From contig JAEDJT010000013.1 of the NCBI GenBank assembly GCA_016296185.1, positions 1 through 35,069 on the forward strand: a stretch of 35,069 nt of DNA. The letters run 5' to 3'. Below are positions 17,606-28,600 of this stretch, piece after piece. Made by a program: the position numbers and the translations under genes. How positions within the stretch are numbered: position 1 is the first letter of the stretch; every line of letters begins with the position of its first letter. The notes beneath the pieces are model-generated. The model was given only the letters and a program-made list of their open reading frames with translations, ran no database searches and was not told the origin of the DNA. This stretch comes from Bacilli bacterium. GTDB lineage: Bacteria; Bacillota_I; Bacilli_A; RF39; UBA660.

Positions 17606-17821
17606 ATGCAAGGAAAAATTAAGTGGTTTAATAATGAAAAAGGATATGGTTTTATAGAATATACAGATAATGAAGATATATTTGTTCATTATTCTGCAAT
17701 TGTGAAAGATGGTTATAAAACGCTAAATCAGGGGGATTTAGTTGAATTTAATTTAATAGAAACTACTAAAGGCTTACAAGCACAACATGTAGTTGAAATA
17801 GGCAATCTAGCTACAATTTAA
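17606..17821 (+). CDS. Cold-shock domain protein (CspA/CspB family)
   Basis: This 71-residue single cold-shock domain binds single-stranded RNA and DNA as a chaperone. It opens with GKIKWFNNEKGYGFIEY, which contains RNP1 (K-G-Y-G-F-I, residues 12-17). RNP2 is DIFVHYSAI. The C-terminal half has GDLVEFNLIETTKGLQAQHV. The length is normal for the family. The SD (AAGGAGAGG) ends 12 bases before the ATG, a longer than usual spacing. The ~180-base divergent region upstream is AT-rich, and I see no secure promoter in it. It is monocistronic and convergent with the surface-protein cluster, sharing its terminator. Confidence 0.95.
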   Translation: MQGKIKWFNNEKGYGFIEYTDNEDIFVHYSAIVKDGYKTLNQGDLVEFNLIETTKGLQAQHVVEIGNLATI

Positions 17822-17847
17822 AACACCTACTTAGATGTAGATGTTTT
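17820..17847. terminator. Bidirectional terminator of the csp gene and the surface-protein cluster
   Basis: AAAACACCTAC (17820-17830) pairs with GTAGATGTTTT (17837-17847) across a 6-base loop. There is one mismatch in the plus-strand RNA, which becomes a G-U pair on the minus strand. A long T-run follows on the plus strand. Confidence 0.75.
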
Positions 17848-19506
17848 TTTTGTTTTTTTCTTTTTATTTTTTAATATTTTTTCTTTAAAGAATTTATCAA
17901 TAATAAGTAATAATGATATAACTGCAAATATAATTGTAGATGCTGTTAATGCTATTACTTTATAATCTGTTTCTAGCAAATGTAAACAGTAAACTGTCAT
18001 GTTTCCTAATTCATCTTCTACTACTATATATATATTATTATCTTCTTCATATACATTTACAAATGATGATTCTTCCATTAGTTCGTAATCTATTTTGAAA
18101 CCATCTTTTTTCTTATATGTATATGAATATACATTTGGATCAAATTTTTGATTTAATTTTCCATTAGTAATTTTTAATTCTTTTAGTTGAGTTGTTATAG
18201 GACTATCAATAGATTTTGTTATTTCTTCTTCAGGATTTTTTGCTCTAAATACTGTTACTGTATAAGTTTTAATGCTTTCATCTTCTGCTTTAACATTAAA
18301 TAAGTATTTATTTCCTGTATCAGGTTTTAATCTATCTTCACCTATTACTTCTACTGATGCATATCTTTTATCTGATACTTCATAATTAAATGTAATATTC
18401 TCTACTTCATAAGGTAGATATATAAAATAATTAGTTTTATTTGAATCAAATACTGGACTTAACATACCAATACTTGATGATAAAGATATTAAATTATTAT
18501 CTGTATTTAATACTTTATTTGGATCTTTTTGTCTTGATACATTAATTGTATATGTTTTTGTATTACCATTCTCTGCTGTTACTTTTAATACTACTTGTTG
18601 TGTTTCTTCAGATATTAAATCTGGATTAGTAATGCTTATTTTTGATTTACTATCATTCGGAATTGCATCTATATTTAATTTTGTTATTTCGTATGGTACT
18701 GATAAATTATAGTCTGTTTTGTCTTTATTAAAATTAATATCAGAATTTACATTTGTTAATCTTATTTGTTTTAATGTTGCATCACTAGATCTTGTATCTT
18801 TTCTTGTTACGTTTATTGTATATGTTTTTGTATTTCCATTTTGTGCTTTAACAACAATATTATAGGTATTTTTTCCATAGTTTAAATTTTTATTACCTGT
18901 ACCACTTAATGATGCTTTTGAATCTGCAACTGATGCAGATATATTTATTGATGATACATTAGATTCTACTGTTACGTTATAGTTTGTTGTATTAGCATTA
19001 AATCCCGGACTTAATGATCCTTGATTTATATTTAAGCTAGCTAAATTATTATTTGTGCTTAAAGGTGCTGTTACATTTACTGTATAAGTAGCTAGTTTTG
19101 TAGATGATCCACCATCACTGTACCCAACCGCTGCATCATTAACTTTAATTACTGATTGGCAAGATTGACCAGATGCTGTAACTGATATTTTTAATAATGA
19201 TACATTACCAGTTGCTCCACCATTCATATTTGCATAGATAAAACTATTACCTTTGACATTAGTACCATTTACACTGATAATACTATTTATTTTTACGCAA
19301 CCTTCATTTGAATTTGAAATGTATCCACTTGCTGCATTTAAAGAGCTACTATTAACTTTTACACCAACTATTAATTCAGAACTATTTCCTGGATTTATTA
19401 CTGATGTACCACTAATGTAGTAATCTCCTAATGCAAATACTTTTATTGGAATTATTGCAAAGAAAAAAAGAGATAGTTTTAAAGATATTGTTTTTAATTT
19501 CTTCAT
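17827..19506 (-). CDS. Membrane-anchored surface protein: cohesin-like domain plus four cadherin-like modules
   Basis: This 559-residue exported protein has a signal peptide at 1-25 (VFA-LG). An N-terminal cohesin-like sandwich (about 28-146) has an INPG start, a conserved C70/C116 pair and the late KVNDAAVGYSDGG strand. Four cadherin-like modules (PF12733 type, about 90 residues each, ending in TYTINVTRK-like strands) follow from about 150 to 510. A C-terminal helix (about 516-538) and a Lys-rich tail (KNKKKKTKKTSTSK) anchor it with no LPXTG. The last module is divergent. The start follows AGGAGA by six bases, and the gene lies 20 bases after a paralogue, so it is in that operon. I infer a receptor that displays a cohesin-like head above the wall for the dockerin of the giant protein. 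The cohesin call rests on pattern, not a search. Confidence 0.75.
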   Translation of the reverse strand: MKKLKTISLKLSLFFFAIIPIKVFALGDYYISGTSVINPGNSSELIVGVKVNSSSLNAASGYISNSNEGCVKINSIISVNGTNVKGNSFIYANMNGGATGNVSLLKISVTASGQSCQSVIKVNDAAVGYSDGGSSTKLATYTVNVTAPLSTNNNLASLNINQGSLSPGFNANTTNYNVTVESNVSSINISASVADSKASLSGTGNKNLNYGKNTYNIVVKAQNGNTKTYTINVTRKDTRSSDATLKQIRLTNVNSDINFNKDKTDYNLSVPYEITKLNIDAIPNDSKSKISITNPDLISEETQQVVLKVTAENGNTKTYTINVSRQKDPNKVLNTDNNLISLSSSIGMLSPVFDSNKTNYFIYLPYEVENITFNYEVSDKRYASVEVIGEDRLKPDTGNKYLFNVKAEDESIKTYTVTVFRAKNPEEEITKSIDSPITTQLKELKITNGKLNQKFDPNVYSYTYKKKDGFKIDYELMEESSFVNVYEEDNNIYIVVEDELGNMTVYCLHLLETDYKVIALTASTIIFAVISLLLIIDKFFKEKILKNKKKKTKKTSTSK

Positions 19507-19526
19507 AACTATTCTCCTTTCATCAT

Positions 19527-21620
19527 CTAACGATGACTATCTTTTTTTCTTAGTGCTTCCTTTTCTCTATTTAACATTTCTTGTTTATATAACATTTTTA
19601 ATTTAGAAGAGTCTTTAGTACGTTTAGCTTCTTCAATAGCAGCTAATAATTCTTCTTTTGTTACTTTTTCATCATAATAATCAAATGGAGCTTCTTCTTC
19701 AGCATCTTTTACTTCTGCTTCAGCAATTAGTTTTGGTTCTTCTTTTTCTTGTACTGGAACTCCACTGTATTGATTTAATACTGCTCCGCTTTCAACATAA
19801 TCATCATCTGTTCCATTTTTAGAACCGAAGTTGAATTCAGGATTAAATTCAATGATTGGTGTTTTTTCTTCTTTTACTTCTTCTTTTTCTTCTTTTTTAC
19901 GTTTTAATAAGAATAATAGTAAGAATATAATTCCAAGTAAGAATAACATTCCACCAAGAACTAACCATTGTTTTAAGTTAAGTCCTAAGAATTTCTTTTG
20001 AGCATTTTTATTTACGTTTACTCTATAGTATTGTACGAATCCATTTTCATCTGTAACTTTAATTAAAATTACGTTGTTACCATTTTGTAAGTTTTCGTTA
20101 CCAATTATTTCAACTTTTGATTTTTCATTTTGTGCAAATGCTTTTAAATCTAATTTATCGATATCATCATCTACATCTACTGTATAAGTGAATGTATCTG
20201 GATCAAATTTTGGTGATAATGTATATCCTCCACCAATTTCGATATCTTTTAATTTTGTGTCAGAATCTTTATCTGATCTAATTACTGTAATTGTATATGT
20301 TCTTTCTGAACCATCTTCTGCAGTAACTGTAATTGTAACTGTATTTTCTCCAACTTGGAAATTTTCATTTCCTTCAATTGATACTTTAGCTTTTGAATTG
20401 TTAGCAATTGCTTCTAAGTCTAGTGAAGTTACTTCATGTCCAACTTTAATAGTGTAATTTGATTTATTTTTATCAAATGATGGATTAAAATCACCATTTG
20501 TAGATGTTAATGTTTTTAAGAAGTTATCACTTGATTTTGGATCTTCAGCTTTTTTACTTGGATTTTCATCAGATAATCTTGTTACATTAATTTTATATGT
20601 TCTTATTGATTTTCCATCTTCAGATTTAACTGTAATTGTTACAACGTTAACTCCTACTTTAAAGTTTTTATTTCCACTTATTTCAACATTAGCAGTTGAA
20701 TCAATTGGTAATGCTGATACATCAATACTGGTTACAGAATTAACAACTTTTAAATTATAAGTTGTTGTATCTTTATCAAATCCAGGAGTAATTTCAAATC
20801 CTGATACATTTAATGATTTTAATCTTGTTTCGTAAGTTTTTTCTGGTTCTGGATCAACTGGTCCTGGATCAACTGGTTCTGGATCAGAACTAGCTTCTCT
20901 TGTTACGTTAACTGTATATTTTTTAGTTGTTCCATCTTCTGCTGTTACTGTAATTGTACAAGTAGTTGAATCACTAGATATACCACATGTTGTTCCACTA
21001 ACTTTTGCTTTTGAATCATTAGGAGTTGCAGTAAATGGAACTGAAGTTGTTCCTGCAGGAACTTTTAATGAATAAGTTGTTGTTCCTGATGCAAATGCAG
21101 GACTTAATGATCCTTTTGTTGTTGATAACGCTTGTAATGTTGCATCATTACTTTTTGGTGCAGGTGTACCAACTGTAATTTCATAAGTTACATCACTTGG
21201 TTCTAATGTATCACCATTCATGAAACCAATTGCTATTTCTGAAACTTTTATAGTTGTTTTACATGGTGATGAACCTGCTTTTAATGATAATGATAACATA
21301 TCAGTATTAGCTGAAATACCACTAAATGATGCTAGAATAAAATCTGATCCTGAAGCACTTGTACCATTCATTCCACTAATTGATGTAATTGATACACATG
21401 TACTATCAGCAACAGTAACTGTACCACTTACGGCATTTACTGTACTACCTGAAATACTTCCTATAATTATTTTATTTGTTGCAGTTGTTCCTGTATCCAT
21501 TTTATTACTTCCTGATACTGAAACTTTTGCACTTGATGCAGCATCTACTACATTAATATTTATAAATAATAATGTAATTATTGCTACGATTATAAATTGA
21601 GCTTTTAAGATTTTCTTCAT
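19527..21620 (-). CDS. Membrane-anchored surface protein: cohesin-like domain, four cadherin-like modules and long acidic cytoplasmic tail
   Basis: This 697-residue paralogue of the next gene has a signal peptide ending near VDA-AS (27), a cohesin-like domain at about 29-150 with C75/C120 and KVSEIAIGFMNGD, and cadherin-like module 1 (about 157-240). A Pro/Glu/Asp linker (DPEPVDPGPVDPEPE) is followed by modules 2-4 (about 262-540). The membrane helix is at about 549-571. A tail of about 120 residues is unusually long, acidic and helical (EELLAAIEEAKRTKDSSKLK). The tail is cytoplasmic if the topology is right, so it may link the surface structure to internal proteins. A strong SD (GAGGAG, 8 bases) precedes the ATG. 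Cadherin-like modules are commonly stalks. It has an extra Cys pair in module 1 (TTCGISSDSTTC). Confidence 0.78.
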   Translation of the reverse strand: MKKILKAQFIIVAIITLLFININVVDAASSAKVSVSGSNKMDTGTTATNKIIIGSISGSTVNAVSGTVTVADSTCVSITSISGMNGTSASGSDFILASFSGISANTDMLSLSLKAGSSPCKTTIKVSEIAIGFMNGDTLEPSDVTYEITVGTPAPKSNDATLQALSTTKGSLSPAFASGTTTYSLKVPAGTTSVPFTATPNDSKAKVSGTTCGISSDSTTCTITVTAEDGTTKKYTVNVTREASSDPEPVDPGPVDPEPEKTYETRLKSLNVSGFEITPGFDKDTTTYNLKVVNSVTSIDVSALPIDSTANVEISGNKNFKVGVNVVTITVKSEDGKSIRTYKINVTRLSDENPSKKAEDPKSSDNFLKTLTSTNGDFNPSFDKNKSNYTIKVGHEVTSLDLEAIANNSKAKVSIEGNENFQVGENTVTITVTAEDGSERTYTITVIRSDKDSDTKLKDIEIGGGYTLSPKFDPDTFTYTVDVDDDIDKLDLKAFAQNEKSKVEIIGNENLQNGNNVILIKVTDENGFVQYYRVNVNKNAQKKFLGLNLKQWLVLGGMLFLLGIIFLLLFLLKRKKEEKEEVKEEKTPIIEFNPEFNFGSKNGTDDDYVESGAVLNQYSGVPVQEKEEPKLIAEAEVKDAEEEAPFDYYDEKVTKEELLAAIEEAKRTKDSSKLKMLYKQEMLNREKEALRKKDSHR

Positions 21621-21704
21621 ACTTTATACTCCTCTACTAGTATTATCTTATATTCATTATAATATTATATTTTTACATTTTCTATAATAATGTCAAATAA
21701 TTGT

Positions 21705-22337
21705 TTAAAAAGTGTCTAATAAATGAGAAATTTTTAATTTAAATTCTTTCATTCTACTTTTTATTTCTTTTATAGGTAATTCTTCTTCTATTTTTTCTTC
21801 ATATTTTATTATTTCTGGTTGTTCAATTATCTCTATTTTTTCTTCTATCTCTATTTTTTCTTCTTTTATTGGTTCTACTATATTGTTTTTTTCAATTACA
21901 TTTATTTTTTTAGATAGTAAATTATATTCAATAGAATCACCATTATTAAATGCTATTGCTAGTTCGTTTATATTAATATTTGTACTACATACGTTATTTG
22001 ATGTTTCAAATGTTAGTTCTAGTAATGTTGTATCTATATTAGTACTTTCGAAATTTACATAAATAAATCTATCTTCATTAGTTGATACTAAATTATCAAC
22101 AGCTTTTACTTCTTTTAATTTTATACAAGAATCATTATCAGTTGATATTGATCCGCTTATTGCGTTTATGTTTGCGCCTGTGATATTTCTTAATCTTACA
22201 TATTCTGTAAATGTTGTTTCTACTTCAACATTTTCTATTTCATCAAATTCTATAATGGCATTTGATTCTGCATTTGCAGTTATAGCAAATGTAAAGAATA
22301 GTGTTAACATCATAAATAAAGTCTTTACTTTTTTCAT
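21705..22337 (-). CDS. Short exported cohesin-like protein with charged C-terminus and no membrane anchor
   Basis: This 210-residue protein has a signal peptide at 1-23 (ANA-ES) and one cohesin-like domain (about 26-147) matching the two larger paralogues. It has C71/C117, the NINAISGSIS strand and the INELAIAFNNGDSIEY end. Instead of cadherin-like modules it has a Glu/Ile/Lys-rich, probably helical segment (about 150-195) and a basic amphipathic end (KSRMKEFKLKISHLLDTF). There is no membrane helix, sortase motif or wall-binding repeat. It could be a soluble adaptor or blocker, or a paralogue that lost its stalk and anchor. The reading frame is clean and the SD (GAGGTG) is good, so I see no sign of decay. 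It lies between the giant gene and the anchored paralogues. Confidence 0.7.
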   Translation of the reverse strand: MKKVKTLFMMLTLFFTFAITANAESNAIIEFDEIENVEVETTFTEYVRLRNITGANINAISGSISTDNDSCIKLKEVKAVDNLVSTNEDRFIYVNFESTNIDTTLLELTFETSNNVCSTNININELAIAFNNGDSIEYNLLSKKINVIEKNNIVEPIKEEKIEIEEKIEIIEQPEIIKYEEKIEEELPIKEIKSRMKEFKLKISHLLDTF

Positions 22338-22399
22338 ATTTTCACCTCTATTATAAATAGTATATAATATTTGACTAATTTTTTCTATAAAAACACATA

Positions 22400-22429
22400 A
22401 AAAAATCTATGAAAATTCATAGATTTTTT
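22400..22429 (-). terminator. Intrinsic terminator of the giant surface-protein gene
   Basis: A 14-bp perfect stem with arm AAAAAATCTATGAA (22400-22413 with 22416-22429) touches the TAA stop. T residues follow on the minus strand. It separates the giant gene from the three cohesin-like genes. Confidence 0.8.
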
Positions 22430-22623
22430 TATTTAAATATAATTAAATTTGTATTTAGATAATGGTTGATAATTGCTGATACATCTAAGGCATTTATTTT
22501 ACTATCTACGTTAACATCTGCAGCTAATAATTTAGCTCCATCTGTAATTACGTTAGTTTTTAAATAGTGGTTGATAACACCAGATACGTCTAACGCATTG
22601 TGTTTTCCATCACCGTTTAAATC
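22429..22623 (-). other. Type I dockerin domain at the C-terminus of the giant protein
   Basis: Two F-hand calcium loops are visible: DLNGDGKHNALD and DVNVDSKINALD. Both have Asp/Asn at positions 1, 3, 5, 9 and 12, and each is followed by a near-identical helix (VSGVINHYLKTN; VSAIINHYLNTN). This is the canonical duplicated dockerin. Positions 10-11, which often set cohesin specificity, are Ala-Leu in both halves. Confidence 0.92.
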
Positions 22624-25600
22624 ACCTTTTATTACGATAATCTTACTATCTGCTACATTACCATTTATGATTAATTTAACAACATCGCCAGTTCCAACTT
22701 TATCGCTGTCTGATTTTTCTGCGCTGTCATCAGATTTCCAAATTTGTAATTTAACATTATCATTATCTAATTGATTTTTAACATCTTGAACTGTTGCAAG
22801 TCCAGCAACTGTTTTAATGTATCCATCTTCAATTGTATGTCCGAATGCAACTGATGTAATTATTTCACTTATATCTCCTTTTACAAGATTAATCTTATAT
22901 GTTTGAGATGTTTTTCCATCTTCTGCTGTTACTACAACACTTACGGTTGTGCTTCCGGTAGGTATTGATGTTAGTGAATATAAGTTACCTGAAATATAAT
23001 TGCTTCCGTTTACTTTAATTGTTGCATTTTTATCTTCAGTTTTAAATGTTAAATCTAAAGTATCTTGATCATCTGCAACTGGAATACTATATGTATATAT
23101 TGACTTACTAAATGCTGGATCTAATGTTCCACCAGATACAATTATATCTGATAAGTAAGCATTATTATTAGCTTTCTTAGTATAAGCAATATTATATACT
23201 TTAGTAGTTATATTATCCTCAGCTGTTACTTTAACGGAAATTGTTGCGTCTTCTCTTGGGATTGTTACAACATTTGATGTTTGTTGTACACCATCTACAT
23301 AATAAGTTAATTTAGAAGTACTTACATTTGTAGTTGCATTAATTGTTAATTCAGCTAATGCGTATGGTATTTGTCCAATTGTGTAATCAGTTTCTGTTGG
23401 TTTGAACGTTGAGTTTGTTCCAATAAATGGATATCCATCTACAGATAAGCTTGATAAGAATGCATCATTGCTTCCTGAGTAAGTTGCTCTAGTAACTAAA
23501 ATTGTATATGTTTCTTTAGTTATTCCATCTTGAGCTGTTACTAATGCTTGAACTGTTTTTGTTTCTCCTTCAGCAATACTTGTAATTGAATATGTTACTG
23601 GTGAGAAGTTTGCAGTATCAGTATTTACTTTAACTGAAGCATCTTTATTTTCTGTAATGAATGTTAAATCAACTGCAGATACGTCATATGTTAACGATAA
23701 TTCATATGTTGTTGTACCTTTATTAAATACTTTATCGAATGTTCCTGCTGTTGCAGTAATACTGCTTAAGTAAGCATCATTTGATTTAACTTTATTATAA
23801 GTTATAAAGTATTGTTTCTTAGTTACTGTATCAGGAGCTGTTACTTCAACTGTAATTGTTTTTTCTCCTAATGTTGTTTTTAATGTAATTTCACAACTTT
23901 CATTATTAGTACATTCACTAACTAAATCACCATCATTGTAATATTTAACTGTTGAATCAGCATTTGCTGGTGTAGCGTTAACAACAATTTTTTCAACAGA
24001 ACTTTCAATATCACCTATTGTATAATCAGTTGTTGTTGGAACATATGTTGTATGTGTTCCTGTGAATGGATATCCATTAACACTTAATGTACTTAAAGTT
24101 GCATCTGTTGATTTAGCTTCAGATACATTGAATTTATATACTTGAGTATTACCATTTTCTGCTTGAACAGTTAATGTGAATGCTCCATCATCTAAATTTT
24201 TAACTCCATTTGTATATACAACTGATGATTCAACATTTGGAACACCTTCTATTGTAAATTCTTTTTTTCCATATGGTACGATAATTGTATATTCATATAT
24301 ACCACTTGTTAATTTAGGACTCATTGTTGCGTCTGTTAAATTAACTGCTTTTAATGTTGCATCTGTTGATTTTGGTCTTGTAATAGCTATTGTATAGATA
24401 TTTGTTGTTTCTCCATTTTCAGCTGTTACTGTTACTTTATAGTAGTTTGTAAATTCTGTACTTAATGTTAAGTCAGCATCAATTGTAACTTTTGCATTTC
24501 TATCTGATGGAATTGCTGTTACTTGAGATTGTTTAATTTGAGCTTTTGTTTCATCAACTGTCATTGAGTAGTTGAATTGATCTTTATCCCAAGTTTCATT
24601 GAATGTTTCTCCAGAGATTGATAATACGCTTAATGTTGCATCATTATTCTTTTCTCTTTCGATTGAGATTGTATATTCTTCTGTTGTAGTTCCATCTTGT
24701 GCTTCTACAGTAATAATGTATTTATTTGGTCCTGTTGCTATAGTTTGTTGTCCTATTGCACTTTCACCTTTGATTTTTGCATCTGGGTCATTTGTTACTG
24801 CCGAAATGTAAATATATGATGTTCCGTATGGAACTGTTCCTAAATCATAATCATGTTTTGTACTTTCGAATCCTTCCATTAATGTTGCTGATCCATTACC
24901 TAATGTATAAGTAATTGATTTTAATGTTGCATCATTTTTAGGTTTTCTTGTTACATCAACATAATAACTTTGTGTTGCACCTGATTCTGATCTTATCTTA
25001 AATTCATAAGTATTTGTTCCAACTGGAATTGTATATATATTAGTTGTTCCTGCTTTTACTCCAACATATGATACTGTTGCAAGTGGACTATTTGCTGTTG
25101 CATTGAATTGTAATTCGCTGATTGCTCCAGGAACTTCTACTTTAAATTTAGTAGAATCTGTATCATCAGGTATTACTGTATATCCATTTCCTTCTAGGTC
25201 TTCAACTGTTAATGTAGCTAAGCTGTTATCATTATTTGCTTCACGAACAATATTTAATGTATAAGTATGAGCTGCTGATTGATCTTCAGATGTTACAACA
25301 ACTTCTATTTTCATTGTTGAACTATTCATATCATATTCTTCGTTGCCACGAATTGTTGCATTATCTTCTTTAGCAGTTGCTTCAACTACAAATTTATCAG
25401 TTGTTACAGGAACATTAACTGTATAAACATAAGTTCCTTCTTTGAATGATGGTTGGAAAGATCCGATAACTGAATCGCTATCAGGATCTTTAACTAAGAT
25501 TTCAGTTAATAAAGCAACATTTGATTTTTCTCTTGTTATCTTCATTGTGTATTCTTTAGTTGTTCCATCTTCTGCTATAACTGTAAATTTATGAGTGTTT

Positions 25601-28600
25601 ACGTTACCATAATCAGGATCATTTGTTACTAATGTAGTTGGATCCATTGTTGATGTTGCATATGCATCTCTAGATGGTACTCTAGGATTTGCAGTAGTAA
25701 CAATAACGTTACTTGAATCAGCAACTTTTACACTATTTGGTACTGTAATTTCATATACTTCTTCGCCAACATTGTAAGTTGCTACATGTCTAGATCCATT
25801 ATAGTTCATTTCAACTTTATCTACTTTTGTATTATTATTAGCATTTCTCTTAATATGTAATGTGTATTTTTTATAGATTGTTGTATCATGAGCAACACCT
25901 CTAATTTCAATATTATTTACATATTCAGTAGATGTTGTATAGTCAGTTCCATAATAGATTGTTTGTAAATCATGGTTACCAGTATTGGCTTGTGTTCCGT
26001 ATACTGAATCTACATTTGTTGCTGTAATATTAATTAACTCAGTATTATATGAGAAATTATTTAATGTATATTCGTTAACGTCTGGATCGAATGTTACACC
26101 ATCTAAGTAATTATCAATTGGATTACCATTGATATAAATCATACTTAATCTTGGTTCAATATTCTTTTGTCTTGTTACTTTAATTGTGTATGTTCTAGTA
26201 TCATTGTTTTCAGCTTTTACAATTACTTCAATTGTATTATCACCATAAGCTAAGTTACTTGTGAAATCAATTGTATTTGTTTCAGTTCCAGTATATCCAG
26301 CAGTTGAAATTGTTGATTTATCATCTTCAGCTTCTGCGTGAATATCTATTGTACTTTGTGTACCTGGTACTATTACTTCATAATTTGTTTTTGTATTAGC
26401 AAAATCATTTATTTCTACCATTGTTTCACTATCACCATTAGTAGTTATAGTTTTTAAGTAGTTGTTACTTGATTTAGCTCTTACTACTGTAATTGTATAT
26501 TCTGTATAATCAACACCATTTTCTGCTACTACCATAGCTTTTACTTCTTTAGTACTTTCTTTAGTAGGCATTGTGTATGTTGCACCAGTTGTTGTTCCAC
26601 TACTGAATTCTACTTTAGATTTTGGATCTGTTAGGATTCCTTCTAATGTGAATTGAGTTGTATCAACATCAACGTTAATAGTACATGTTACTTTTCCTTT
26701 ATCAAATACACAATATTTAGATGTTTCAGTTTCTATACCTGTATATAAGTTAACTCTAGTCATCTCATGAACTGCACTAGGAGTTCTTGTAATAACTAAT
26801 GTATATGTATCAGTTGTTCCATCTTCTGCAGTAATTAAGATATTAACATTATTGTTAATTGCATTACCACCAGTATCTAATGTATCTAATTGAGTTGTAT
26901 TAACAATATAAGTTGCTAATGCATCTGTTGCTACTGCGCCGTTATCGACAGTTACTTCTACATTTGTTTGATTAGCTTCAGTAATACTGTTTGGTACTGT
27001 AACTAAATATCTTTTATCATCAGTTGGATCTTTAGTAGCATTTATATCAATTGATCCATTTTTAATTGAAATACCTTGGATTCCTGTGTTACTATTTAAT
27101 TTTCTTGAAATATTAATTGTATAAGAATCAAGTACTGTTTCATCATGAGCAGTTGTATTTACTACTATTGTGTTTGTTCCAGTAGATAATGGAATATCTA
27201 CATTAACATTATTTCCTTTAGTAATTTTTACGTTATTTCCATTTACTGTTATTGAATCAACTTTAGCTAATGTATCAGTTGTAATTGCATTTAATGCAAT
27301 CTTAGTTGTACTGTAATTTATTTGAGCTAAGTTATAAGTTTTTGTATCTTTATCAAAACTATCAACTGTAGTTGTATTTACTTTTAAATCACTTAATGTT
27401 GGATCTATATTTTTTGATCTATTAACTGTAATTGTATAAGTATTTTCATTACTATTTTCAGCTGTAACTTTAATCTTAATAACATTTGCTCCATAAGCTA
27501 AATTCTTAGTAAATGCTATTGTGTTTCCTGGAGTACCACTATAATCAGTAGATGTTATTACTGATTTACTATCTTCAGCTATTGCTTTGAAATCAATACT
27601 ACTTTGAGTACCTGGTACTGTTAATGTATAAGTATTATCTGTTTTTACGTATGAACCGATTGTAGATAATACTGTATCATTTGCATTGGTTTGTAAGTCG
27701 CTTAAGTAATTATTACTTGATTTAGCTCTTACTACTCTAATTGTATAATCTGATTTATTTACACCATTTTCAGCAAGTACTGTAGCAGTAATTGTTTTTG
27801 TACTTTCTGTAGATGACATTGTGAATGTATCACCAGTTGTTGTTCCATCAGTAAATGTTACAGATGATTTTGAATCTGTTAAGATTCCTTCTAATTTAAA
27901 TGATGTTGTATCTACTGTTACATTTATAGTACAATTTAATTTTCCTTCATATAAACAGAAGCTGCTTATTGTTGATGATCCATTTGTATATGCATTAGTT
28001 CTTATCATTTCATGAACTGCACTAGGAGTTCTTGTAATTACTAATGTGTAATTTTTTAATGTTCCATCTTCTGCAATTACTGGAATAACTACTTGGTTTT
28101 CCACAGGTGTATTATCAGAATTTAATGTATCTAATGTTACAGTTGGAATACTATATGTTGCTTTTGCATCATATGATGTTTCTCCAGCTGGAATATCTAA
28201 TTCAATATTTGTACTATTTGCTTCAGTAATACTATTTGGTACTGTTACATAATATTTAGATGAATCAGTTCCATCTACTGTAGCAGCAATTTTACTTCCA
28301 CCATTAATAACATTAATTCCGTTAATATTTGTATTATTATTTAATGCTCTATCAACTGTTACTTTGTATACTTTTGTAATTGAAGTATTATGAGCTGTTA
28401 CTGTAATATCAATTACATTTGTTCCTGTTGATAAGTTAACAGTTTTACTTAGATCATTTGCTTGTGTTACTGTTTCTGCTTTACCATTTACTGAGATACC
28501 AGTAATATTTGCATTTTCATCGTTTGTAATACCTTGTAAAGATAATGTTGTTTTATTATAAGGAACATTTGTGTAAATATAACTTGTTGATTCTGGTGTG

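Noticed and set aside
21691..21696. TTGACA on the minus strand upstream of the 697-residue surface protein, as a promoter
   Set aside because: The nearest TATAAT boxes are 21 and 29 bases away, too far for a normal spacer, and neither has a TG extension. Several TATAAT-like strings in this region are expected by composition.
17827..22337. LPXTG/sortase anchoring of the surface proteins
   Set aside because: No LPXTG-like motif precedes the C-terminal helices, and the tail of one protein is about 120 residues long, which sortase substrates do not have.
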